Origin: Terriglobia bacterium | Lineage (GTDB): Bacteria > Acidobacteriota > Terriglobia > Bryobacterales > Bryobacteraceae | Direction: 5' to 3' | Length of the DNA: 64,000 nt | Assembly: GCA_020073615.1 (NCBI GenBank) | Contig: JAIQEX010000016.1 | Coordinates: 1 to 64,000 of the forward strand | Shown: piece by piece, positions 17,478 to 24,955 of the stretch | Numbering within the stretch: position 1 is the first letter of the stretch | How the letters are laid out: each line of letters opens with the position of its first letter | Notes under the pieces: generated by a model | The model's database searches: none | What the model saw: the letters and a program-made list of their open reading frames with translations, nothing else | What the model was told of the DNA's origin: nothing | Translations under genes and position numbers: made by a program

Positions 17478-18130
17478 CCGGCGGCATCGTCGGCGTCATG
17501 AAGAGGGTGGCCGAGCAGGAGGCGCGGCGGATGTCGTTGGTCGAGCTCGGCGTCGTGACGGCGGTGTTCCCGCACGCCTCATCGGGCGACAAGGACAACT
17601 ACCAGTGCTCGGTGCGGCTGAAGAATCGCAAGCAGCCCGACGGCAGCGACTTCGAGCTGCGCAAGGTGCCCGTGGCCACGCAGCACGTCGGGCTGGCTAA
17701 TATTCCGAAGGTGGGAGACCTGGTGGCGGTGGCCTTCGTGGGCGGCGACATCGCGGCGCCCATCGTGCTGGCGCGCCTGTACAACGACGAGGATTTGCCG
17801 CCCGAGAACGACTCGGGGCAGATGATTCTGACCAATCTGGACAGCGTGACCCTGACCACCAACGGGGGCACCAAAATCGACATCGACAAGAACGGCAATG
17901 TGACCATCGAGGCGTCGGGAACGGTCAAGGTGAAGGGCAACGACGTGGTGGTCAACGACGGGAGCAAAGGCGCCGCGCGCCAGGACGACGCGGTGGAGGT
18001 CACCATCCCCTCGGGCTCCTTCATCGTGGCGGTGGCGGGCGCCGGGGCGACCGGCACGCCCAACGCGGCCCCGGTGAAGGTGCAGGGCAAGATCACTTCG
18101 GCGAGCGGCTCGGTGAAGATCGGAGACTGA
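17474..18130 (+). CDS. Baseplate spike protein (gpV / Mu gp45-like)
   Basis: 218 aa from the ATG at 17474, which overlaps the hub stop as ATGA. Residues about 20-110 form the OB-fold domain: LGVVTAVFPHASSGDKDNYQ, VATQHVGLANIPKVGDLVAV and FVGGDIAAPIVLARLYNDED. A beta-helical needle-like C-terminus follows, with short repeats (LTTNGGTKIDIDKNGNVTIEAS, GTVKVKGNDVVVNDG). It would pierce the target envelope. No separate PAAR-tip protein was found in the operon. Confidence 0.82.
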   Translation: MTGGIVGVMKRVAEQEARRMSLVELGVVTAVFPHASSGDKDNYQCSVRLKNRKQPDGSDFELRKVPVATQHVGLANIPKVGDLVAVAFVGGDIAAPIVLARLYNDEDLPPENDSGQMILTNLDSVTLTTNGGTKIDIDKNGNVTIEASGTVKVKGNDVVVNDGSKGAARQDDAVEVTIPSGSFIVAVAGAGATGTPNAAPVKVQGKITSASGSVKIGD

Positions 18131-18571
18131 ATGGCGGACGATTCCTTTTTGACGGACCTCAGATTGACGCGCCGCTCCTTCGACCAGCAGGTATCGAACC
18201 GCCAGGAAGTGGACCTGACGGTGACGGCCGGCGGCGATGTGGGCCTGGTCTCGGGAAGGGAGAACCTGGCGCAGGCCATGGTCAACCGCCTGTTCACGCG
18301 GCAAGGCGAGCTGAGCCGGCTGGGCCACGCGGGCTATGGCTCGCGGCTGCACCTGCTGGTGGGCGAGCTGAACAACGCGCGGACGCGGGGTCTGGCCGAG
18401 ATTTATGTACGCGAGTGCCTGGCGCAGGAGCGGCGCATCGAGAAGGTGACGCGCGTCAAAACCGAGCCTCCCTCGCGGGGGGTGGACCGCGACACGCTGT
18501 ATATCACGGTAACCGTGAAGCCGGTGAACGGCAGCCGGCCGTTGACGCTCACCATCCCGGTGCGGGGGTGA
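18131..18571 (+). CDS. Baseplate wedge protein, gp25/gpW-like (Mu gp46)
   Basis: 146 aa. After a 30-residue N-terminus it carries the gp25 core: LVSGRENLAQAMVNRLFTRQ, GELSRLGHAGYGSRL and the helix TRGLAEIYVRECLAQERRI, followed by strands (TLYITVTVKPV). The GELxxxxxxGxG motif (GELSRLGHAGYG) is the recognisable signature, equivalent to the EPR-type core that nucleates sheath assembly. It abuts the spike stop and precedes baseplate J. Confidence 0.8.
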   Translation: MADDSFLTDLRLTRRSFDQQVSNRQEVDLTVTAGGDVGLVSGRENLAQAMVNRLFTRQGELSRLGHAGYGSRLHLLVGELNNARTRGLAEIYVRECLAQERRIEKVTRVKTEPPSRGVDRDTLYITVTVKPVNGSRPLTLTIPVRG

Positions 18572-18580
18572 GGGGGAACC

Positions 18581-20713
18581 ATGCCTTTTGAGCCCAGGAA
18601 ATACGGCGACATTTTCGAGGCCATGCGCGCCTCCAGCGCGGCGGCGGGCGTGGTCACCGATTTCGAAACCGGCAGCGTCGCGCGCACGCTGTGCGAGTCG
18701 TTCGCCTACGAGGCGGCGCTGCTCTACGAGAAGATGCGCCTGGTGTACCTCTCGGCCTACGTGGACACGGCCGAGGGGCAGCAGTTGGACATGGTGGTCG
18801 CGGTGCTGGGCATTGCGCGCGGGGAGCCCGATTACGCACAGGGCGTGGTTACCTTCCACCGCGACGTGGGCAACGACGATGCGGAGGCCCCGGCCGGCAC
18901 GCTGGTGGCTACCGTGGACAAGCCCGGCGCGCCCAAGAAGGTGTATCTCACCGTGGAGCGCACCGCGTTGAGCAAGGGGCAGACCAGCGCCGATGCGCGC
19001 GTGCAGGCGGTGAACCGGGGCGAGACCGAGACCGCGCCCGCCGGCGCCGTGACGGTGATGCCGCGGCCGGTTCCGGGCATCAAGTCGGTGAGCAACACGG
19101 CCGCCATCACCTTCACCGGCAAGAAGGGCGAGACCGACAGCCAGTTGCGCGAGCGCGCCAAAAACGCCCTGATCTCGTCGGGCAAGGCCACCGTGGTGGC
19201 CATCGAGAACGCGCTGCTCAGCCTCCCGGACGTGGACGATGCCCGGGTGATCGAACGCCCCGACGTGGCGAACAACCGGTACGGCCTGATCGACGTCTTC
19301 GTGGACGGTGTGGACCTGAACGACCCGGCAAAGAACGCGGAAGTGACCGCGGCCGTCGACCGCGTGCGGGCCGCGGGCATCTTCGCCCGCGTGCAGTCCA
19401 CTACCGCGCTCGCGGTCGAGGCGGTGTTCCAGATTGCGCCCACGCCGGGGCTCAAGCTGGCCCAGGACGAACGCGCCGACCTGGAAGCCAAGGTGGCGCA
19501 GAGCGTCCAGTCCTACATCGCCGGCCTGAAAATGGGCGACTCCCTGCTGCTGAGCCAGATCGTCAAGAACATCCTGGCCGTGGACGGCGTGGCGGACCTC
19601 TCGCAGTACGCGATCACGGTCAACGGCGCCGCGGCGTTTCCCGGCGATCTCCGCAGCCACGACGCCGGACCCGCGGAGCGGTTCAAGGCGTCTCTGATCT
19701 GTGCGGCGTCGGAGAGTAAGCCTCTTCCCATCGGCATCCGGTTCAAGGCTACGGCGGGGCTGACCGCCGCTTCGCTTGCGGCGCTGAAGACGGCGCTGGC
19801 CGCCTATCTCGGAGCGCTGGCGCGCGGCACCACCGTGCCCGCCGCCGAGTTGCTCAAGCGCATCGTGGCTGCGGGCATCGCGGCGGACGCCGGCTCGCTC
19901 GAAATCGCCGCCGATTCCTGGTGCGGGGACGTCCGGTTCAGCGGCAAGGACGTCATCCCCAAGTTCGTCGAGCAGCCCGCGCTCGGCGAGGTGTTCGCCT
20001 ATAGCAACCTGCTGAAGATTACCGGGGCCCTGCGGCTGGTGCTGTCGCCGCAGCTTACGCAGACGCAGCAGAGCGCGGTCCAGTCGCAGGTCGCCGCCAA
20101 CATCGCGGGTCTGCTGGCGGCCTTGAAATCCGACGCGGACGTGGTGTTCGCCGACCTGGCCGCGGCGGCGAAATCCGTGGACCTGGTGCAGGATGCGCAG
20201 TTGAACACGGGAGATTTCAGCGTTCGCCTGGATGGCGCCGCGGCCATCCTGCGCGGGCGGGTAACCGACAAGAAAATCGACGTGCAGGCGTTTGAGAGAG
20301 CGCAGTTGGAATTCTTCTGCGTCACCGGCAGCATACGGACGGTGAACGTCGCCATCACGGGGCTGAAGGTGACCGTGACGGTGCCCGGCCATGCGCCAAC
20401 CGGGCAGGCGCTCACCGACGCGCAGAACCAGGTGATCAACGGCCTGGCGGGAAAGCCCCTGCTGCCCGGATTGGCGGCGGGACAGGACGTGGCGTACAAC
20501 AGCCTCCGCGGCGCCATCGAGGGGCTGATGCCCGGCGCCGGCCTGACGGCCACCGGCATGACGCTCACCGCCACTTCGGAGTGCGACGGCCGCAGCCAGA
20601 CGGCGGCGGCGCCGGGGACGAGTATCCACGTGCGCTCGGTCGAGGCCGCGGGCGTGAAGCCGGTGGATGCAGCGGCCATTGCGGTAACGGTGCGCGGGAC
20701 CGAGGACGTATGA
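18581..20713 (+). CDS. Baseplate J-like wedge protein (Mu gp47), enlarged
   Basis: 710 aa. The N-terminal half follows gpJ-type wedges: FETGSVARTLCESFAYEAALLYE, GQQLDMVVAVLGIAR, a beta insertion, and then the signature near residues 190-250 (KKGETDSQLRERAKNALI, IENALLSLPDVDDARVIE, NRYGLIDVFVDGVD). The C-terminal half repeats strand-helix units (LTDAQNQVINGLAGKPLLPG, VAYNSLRGAIEGLMPGAGL), roughly doubling the usual 350-400 aa. The doubled half suggests a fused or duplicated wedge. The stop overlaps the next start (ATGA at 20710). Confidence 0.85.
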   Translation: MPFEPRKYGDIFEAMRASSAAAGVVTDFETGSVARTLCESFAYEAALLYEKMRLVYLSAYVDTAEGQQLDMVVAVLGIARGEPDYAQGVVTFHRDVGNDDAEAPAGTLVATVDKPGAPKKVYLTVERTALSKGQTSADARVQAVNRGETETAPAGAVTVMPRPVPGIKSVSNTAAITFTGKKGETDSQLRERAKNALISSGKATVVAIENALLSLPDVDDARVIERPDVANNRYGLIDVFVDGVDLNDPAKNAEVTAAVDRVRAAGIFARVQSTTALAVEAVFQIAPTPGLKLAQDERADLEAKVAQSVQSYIAGLKMGDSLLLSQIVKNILAVDGVADLSQYAITVNGAAAFPGDLRSHDAGPAERFKASLICAASESKPLPIGIRFKATAGLTAASLAALKTALAAYLGALARGTTVPAAELLKRIVAAGIAADAGSLEIAADSWCGDVRFSGKDVIPKFVEQPALGEVFAYSNLLKITGALRLVLSPQLTQTQQSAVQSQVAANIAGLLAALKSDADVVFADLAAAAKSVDLVQDAQLNTGDFSVRLDGAAAILRGRVTDKKIDVQAFERAQLEFFCVTGSIRTVNVAITGLKVTVTVPGHAPTGQALTDAQNQVINGLAGKPLLPGLAAGQDVAYNSLRGAIEGLMPGAGLTATGMTLTATSECDGRSQTAAAPGTSIHVRSVEAAGVKPVDAAAIAVTVRGTEDV

Positions 20714-22035
20714 GGACCAGCAAGACCGCCAGCATCGCCGGACGTCTGCCGGGGTTCTACACGGCCGGCGGCTCGAGCGTTCTGATCGGCTTCCTCGACG
20801 TCTTCGGGCAGGTGCTCGAGCAGGCGGAGACGGACCTGCTCGAGGTCATGCGCGCGCACTGGGTGGACAAGGCGGCCAATGAGGGCTCGCGCGGCTTCGA
20901 CTCCGCCCAGAAGGGCGATCTGGACAAGATTTTCACCCTGTACCTGGAGAACCTGGGCGGCACATCGGAGTTGAAACAACTGCAGCGGCGCGACGGCGCC
21001 GACGGCGTTGCCGACGACGCCGTGTACCGCGAGCGCATCAAGGGCTTGCTCCAGGTGCTGATGCACGGCGCCAGCACCGTCGAGGGCATCGTCTCCATCG
21101 TGGCGGCGAACCTGGGCATCGCAGCGGCGAACCTGGGCATCGGAGCGACCGCCGATGCCCTCGCCACGGAACGCCAGCGGGTCGCGGCGGCCCGCAGCCA
21201 GATTCGCGTCGTCGAGTTCCTTCCCGGCGCGACCAAGCCGGTGACGTGGCCCGTGGCCCTGTTCCAGGAATTCTCCGTGGTGAACAGCAACCCGACTCCC
21301 GCCGCTCCCCAGGTACGCATCCGGATCGTGACGGGAGTGCCGCTGCATGGGGTGACGCTGGTGATGGCTACCGGGGGCGGCGGGTCGGTGGGCTACGCGG
21401 GGCTGGTGAACCAGGACGATCTGCTGTCGTTCTTCGCCGATGGGACGGTGTTGCTGAACGGCGTGCCGGTGATTGCGGCCGGGGCCCTTCCCCAGGCGCC
21501 GCCGGGCCCCTCCACCTGGCGCGTGGAAGCCCTGATGCAGTTCGGCGGAGGGCCGAGATTTCTGCCCCCCGGCCGCTTCGACGTGAGTGCGTTCGATGCC
21601 GCGCCTCCCGGGCTGTTCGTTTTCGACGGGCCGGCCGTGTCGGTGGATGTCTCTCTGGCGCAGCTCTCGCCCGGGTTTTTCACGGTGTACATCCCCTGGG
21701 ACATTCCCGGATTCACCGAGCAGTTCGACCGGCTGCCGGACAATCCGCGCAATCAGATCCAGTACATCGTCAACAAGGTGAAGGCGGCGGGGGTGAGCTC
21801 GGCCATCGTGTTCGAAAAGCGCTTCTGCGAAGCGCATGAAACCGGCGACGCGTTTTCCGGCTCCGCCGTGCGTCAGCCGCTCGCCGAGGACGAGGGCCTC
21901 GACGAGGTGAATTTCGACCTTGGCAGCATTCAGAAGCCCTACCCGCAAGGGATCGACCAGGGCTTGAACGACAATCTCATCCTGAGCGGAATGTTCGACT
22001 ACACGGGTTTCGACACTCTGAATACGTTCGCGTAG
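20710..22035 (+). CDS. Baseplate/tail protein at the Mu gp48 (tail protein I) position
   Basis: 441 aa. The first 150 residues look like a tail-protein-I/wedge-associated domain: LPGFYTAGGSSVLIGFLDVF, VLEQAETDLLEVMRAHWVD and the helical VYRERIKGLLQVLMHGAST. A beta-rich domain follows (QVRIRIVTGVPLHGVTLVMA), with Pro/Gly loops and an acidic C-terminus. Assignment rests on position between baseplate J and the fibres plus the N-terminal pattern; I cannot name the family with certainty. A short tandem duplication is visible near 21105-21145 (AANLGIAAANLGIGA). Confidence 0.55.
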   Translation: MRTSKTASIAGRLPGFYTAGGSSVLIGFLDVFGQVLEQAETDLLEVMRAHWVDKAANEGSRGFDSAQKGDLDKIFTLYLENLGGTSELKQLQRRDGADGVADDAVYRERIKGLLQVLMHGASTVEGIVSIVAANLGIAAANLGIGATADALATERQRVAAARSQIRVVEFLPGATKPVTWPVALFQEFSVVNSNPTPAAPQVRIRIVTGVPLHGVTLVMATGGGGSVGYAGLVNQDDLLSFFADGTVLLNGVPVIAAGALPQAPPGPSTWRVEALMQFGGGPRFLPPGRFDVSAFDAAPPGLFVFDGPAVSVDVSLAQLSPGFFTVYIPWDIPGFTEQFDRLPDNPRNQIQYIVNKVKAAGVSSAIVFEKRFCEAHETGDAFSGSAVRQPLAEDEGLDEVNFDLGSIQKPYPQGIDQGLNDNLILSGMFDYTGFDTLNTFA

Positions 22036-22047
22036 GAGGCGACAGGT

Positions 22048-22515
22048 ATGCACGTAATGGAAGCGCTGGACATGCGGGGGCGGCTGACGATGCGCATCAG
22101 CGACGCACAGGGCCGCACGATCGGGAGCGTTGCGGCCGACAACAACATCGTTCTCACCGGCCGCGACCTGGTGGCCAAACTGTTCATCAAGGAAACCATC
22201 GACCCGGTCTCTTTTGTGGCGGTGGGGACGGGCAGCGCACCGGTCACGCCCTCCGATGCGGCTTTGAAGACCGAACTGTTCCGCAAGCCGATCAACACCC
22301 CCAACGCCAGCCAGAATCTCTCCACGACGCAGGACTTCAAAAAGAAGGTCACGGTGACGGCCGACCTGGATTTTTCGCAGGGCAACGGCGCATTGACGGA
22401 GGCCGGGCTGTTCAACGCCGCCGTGGGGGGAGTGATGTATAACCGCGTGGTCTTTCCGACCATCAACAAGACCAGCGATTTCAAGCTCACCCTGATCTGG
22501 GAGATCGTGTTCTGA
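22048..22515 (+). CDS. Small fibre-associated / tail-tip protein
   Basis: 155 aa, beta-rich: RGRLTMRISDAQGRTIGSVA, NNIVLTGRDLVAKLFIK, VSFVAVGTGSAPVTPSDAAL, and closing GNGALTEAGLFNAAVGGVMYN. The VGTGxxxPTxxDxxLxxEL-like and LTEAGLFN motifs are those of phage tail-fibre connector proteins. It probably links the baseplate to the fibre encoded next. It starts after a GGAGG-type site, 12 bp downstream of the previous stop. Confidence 0.6.
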   Translation: MHVMEALDMRGRLTMRISDAQGRTIGSVAADNNIVLTGRDLVAKLFIKETIDPVSFVAVGTGSAPVTPSDAALKTELFRKPINTPNASQNLSTTQDFKKKVTVTADLDFSQGNGALTEAGLFNAAVGGVMYNRVVFPTINKTSDFKLTLIWEIVF

Positions 22516-22530
22516 AAAGGAGGCTCGCCC

Positions 22531-23907
22531 ATGGCATTCTCACCGCAAAAAAAGGCTCCCGGCGATCTGATCAAATCGTCCGAGTGGAACGATGCGCTGA
22601 CCGAGGTGGCGCGGCTGGACACGGCCAAGCTCGATAAAGCGGGCGGCGCCATCAGCGGGCCGCTCTCGGTGGCGGCGGCGCTGGGCGTGGGCACGGCGTC
22701 CCCGGACCGCGCCCTCACCGTGCAGGGAGCGGCGGGCACCTATCTCAACGTCAAGGCCAACGGCGGAACGTTCGAGGTGCTGGTGGGGGCCGATAGCAAC
22801 GGCGGCATCCTCTCCACCATGACGAACCACGATCTGCAACTGCGGTCCGGCGGAAACCAGACGCGGCTCACCATCAAGGCGGACGGAAAGGTGGCGATTG
22901 GAACCAACGCTCCCGGATTTCTGCTGGATGTCGCCGACCGGGTGCGGTTCCGGCAGGGGCCGGCCGGCACGGCGGGGTTGTGGTTCTACCAGACCGCGCC
23001 CAACGCCGACCGCGCGTTCGTCGGCATGCTGGACGACAACTCGGTGGGCTTCTGGGGGCAGGGCTTCGGGTGGGGCTTCAGCATGAACATCTCGAGCGGC
23101 GCCGTCACCGTCCAGGGGCCGTTGCAGGTGAACGGGTCCCTGGGCGCGTTTTCCGGCGCCGATGCCGACGAGTGGCCCAAAGTCACCTGGTACCGGGACC
23201 CCGCCAACCACTGGGACGAGGGCCTGCTCAAGCACACCTCGGCGAAGGGCAGATTCAAGCGCGCCGGCTATGCCATCCATTTCGACTCCTCGCGCGAATT
23301 CGGCCTGTGGTCCACCGGCTGGGATCCGCTGCTGGCCGTCGAGGGCGGAAGCGGCAATACCGTCCTGAAGGGCAACCTGATGGTGGGCATCGGCAACCCG
23401 CAGCAGGTCAAAGTGGGATATGCCAAGGGCCCCTATGGCTGCGACAGTATTCGCGGCGAACCGAATCTCTGGCTCGACGCGGCCGGGACGGTGATCCTGA
23501 AGACGGGTTTCACATCGAACGGTATGGACGTTGCCGAGCGGTTCCGCACCACCGGCCCGGTGGAGCCGGGGCAGGTGCTGGTCTTCGACGAATTCGAGAA
23601 CGCGGCGCGGCTCTGCGACCGCGAAGCCGACCAGCGGGTGGTCGGGATCGTCTCCACCGCCCCCGCCTGCATTTTGGGAATGGACCAGCAGGAGGCGCCC
23701 GTGGCGTTGTGCGGCCGGGCGCCGTGCCTGGTGGACGCCGATATCGCGCCCATTGCCGCCGGAGACTTGCTGACCACCAGCCCGACCAGGGGCCACGCGC
23801 AGAAAGCCATGGAACCGGCGCGCGCGGTGGGAGCGATTCTGGGCAAGGCGATGGGCTCGCTTGACGCGGGGAAGGGAAAGATCCTGGTGATGGTGGTGAT
23901 GCAGTGA
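22531..23907 (+). CDS. Tail fibre / receptor-binding-like protein
   Basis: 458 aa. The N-terminal motif LIKSSEWNDALTEVARLDTAKLDKAGGAISGPL is the coiled or beta-spiral attachment typical of tail fibres (shown here in parts: SEWNDAL, KLDKAGG, ISGPLSV). A beta-helical shaft repeats TVQG/LRSGGNQTRLTIKADGKVAIGT-like strands. The C-terminal 130 residues (MDVAERFRTT, EPGQVLVFDE, VVGIVSTAPA, PVALCGRAPCLVDA, VGAILGKAMGSLD) form a compact end domain of the type also seen in S74/fibre-tip contexts. No autoproteolytic Ser-Lys pair could be confirmed. It would decide the target cell. Confidence 0.7.
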   Translation: MAFSPQKKAPGDLIKSSEWNDALTEVARLDTAKLDKAGGAISGPLSVAAALGVGTASPDRALTVQGAAGTYLNVKANGGTFEVLVGADSNGGILSTMTNHDLQLRSGGNQTRLTIKADGKVAIGTNAPGFLLDVADRVRFRQGPAGTAGLWFYQTAPNADRAFVGMLDDNSVGFWGQGFGWGFSMNISSGAVTVQGPLQVNGSLGAFSGADADEWPKVTWYRDPANHWDEGLLKHTSAKGRFKRAGYAIHFDSSREFGLWSTGWDPLLAVEGGSGNTVLKGNLMVGIGNPQQVKVGYAKGPYGCDSIRGEPNLWLDAAGTVILKTGFTSNGMDVAERFRTTGPVEPGQVLVFDEFENAARLCDREADQRVVGIVSTAPACILGMDQQEAPVALCGRAPCLVDADIAPIAAGDLLTTSPTRGHAQKAMEPARAVGAILGKAMGSLDAGKGKILVMVVMQ

Positions 23908-23917
23908 AAGGGGGAGT

Positions 23918-24115
23918 ATGCAGGCGCAGTTGAGCAACCGGTTGCAGGAGCTGAAAGCGGAATTCGAAGCCGGACAGAAAAAGTTGACGGAGCTGGAGGC
24001 GCAGACCAACAACCTCCGCACCATGCTGCTGCGCATCAGCGGGGCAATCCAGGTGCTGGAGGAGGAGTTGGCGAAGGCCCATGGGGAGGATACGGCGAAC
24101 GCCGCCCGGGCTTAG
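23918..24115 (+). CDS. Short coiled-coil protein of the tail operon
   Basis: 65 aa and almost entirely a heptad-repeat helix: LSNRLQELKAEFEAGQKKL, TELEAQTNNLRTMLLRI, then a C-terminal EEELAKAH. GGAG precedes the ATG. It may trimerise the fibre or act as its chaperone, as small coiled-coil proteins next to fibre genes do. No family is recognised. Confidence 0.65.
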   Translation: MQAQLSNRLQELKAEFEAGQKKLTELEAQTNNLRTMLLRISGAIQVLEEELAKAHGEDTANAARA

Positions 24116-24946
24116 ATGATTCAGAATCTGCTGGCCCGCATTATCGCCGTTTTGCGCCAGGCGTTGGCCGGGGCGATGGAGGATCCCGCCGGCCACGTGG
24201 GCGCCGGACCCGTGCCCGACCCGGCGGCCGCGGCGCTGCCGTTGGTGGCCGTGTCGGCCGGCGCGCTCGAAATCGAGCCGTTCGCTAAAGACATGGCCTC
24301 GAGCGAACCGCGTCCCCAGGAGTTCGTGCAGGAGCTGCCCATCGATGCCGCGCACCCGCAAGGTCCCTATGCGCTGGCCAAGACGCCGCTCAAGACATCG
24401 ACGCTGTGCAAGCTGGTGGTGGACAAAGGGACCGCCGACGAGCGGCAGGTCCTGTTGACCGAAGGAAGCGACTTCCAGATCGATTACCAGAACGCCAGAA
24501 TCTCCTTTGTGCGGAGCGTCGCCGGCGCCGGCGGCATCCTGCTGCGCTACTCCTTCGCGGGCGTTTTCACGGTGCAGGACTTCAGCCAGGAGTTCCAGGT
24601 GAGCGTCTACGCCGCGGACTACGGGGCCGTGGAACAGTGGGCGGCGCTGGCCACCAGCGTGATCCTCACCAGCCGCGATGAGCTACTGGACTACTACAAC
24701 CAGGCCGCGCCCACGGTTCATTCGGCCGGCCAGTTCTCCTCGACTCACACGCTGAGCCAGCTTCAGGCGGTGGGCGGCGTGCCCGCCCCAGCCACCGCCG
24801 GGCTGCGCCTGGATTGCACTTTCCGCGTGCTGGGGCAGATGAAATTGACCCGCGAGATCGGCGACGGCTTCGCCTTGCTCCAGCGGGTTCGCAGTCCGGG
24901 GAGAAAGTCCGGCGCGCCGGTCGATATCGGCGTCAACGTGGAGTGA
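24116..24946 (+). CDS. Structural protein of unknown role in the tail operon
   Basis: 276 aa. It starts directly after the previous stop. An amphipathic N-terminal helix (IQNLLARIIAVLRQALAGAM) and a Pro/Ala linker lead to a beta domain: CKLVVDKGTADERQVLLTEG, DFQIDYQNARISFVRSVAGAG, GILLRYSFAGVFTVQ. This reads like the strand-hairpin units of baseplate or capsid-decoration proteins. The C-terminal 100 residues are mixed alpha/beta. I cannot assign a function; its place between the fibre and the giant helical proteins suggests a structural or loading role. Confidence 0.6.
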   Translation: MIQNLLARIIAVLRQALAGAMEDPAGHVGAGPVPDPAAAALPLVAVSAGALEIEPFAKDMASSEPRPQEFVQELPIDAAHPQGPYALAKTPLKTSTLCKLVVDKGTADERQVLLTEGSDFQIDYQNARISFVRSVAGAGGILLRYSFAGVFTVQDFSQEFQVSVYAADYGAVEQWAALATSVILTSRDELLDYYNQAAPTVHSAGQFSSTHTLSQLQAVGGVPAPATAGLRLDCTFRVLGQMKLTREIGDGFALLQRVRSPGRKSGAPVDIGVNVE

Positions 24947-24955
24947 GCCGCTGCC

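Noticed and set aside
12089-18571. Type VI secretion system or classical Afp/PVC-type eCIS
   Set aside because: No TssJLM membrane complex, ClpV, fused VgrG, PAAR protein or AAA+ ATPase is seen; hub and spike are separate as in Mu/P2.
17579-20629. 1016-codon antisense frame over the spike, gp25 and baseplate J genes
   Set aside because: Shadow in GC-rich DNA; no start context and biased composition.
21105-21150. Short tandem repeat as a phase-variable tract
   Set aside because: Two imperfect copies of an 18-bp unit that keep the frame; too short for phase variation.
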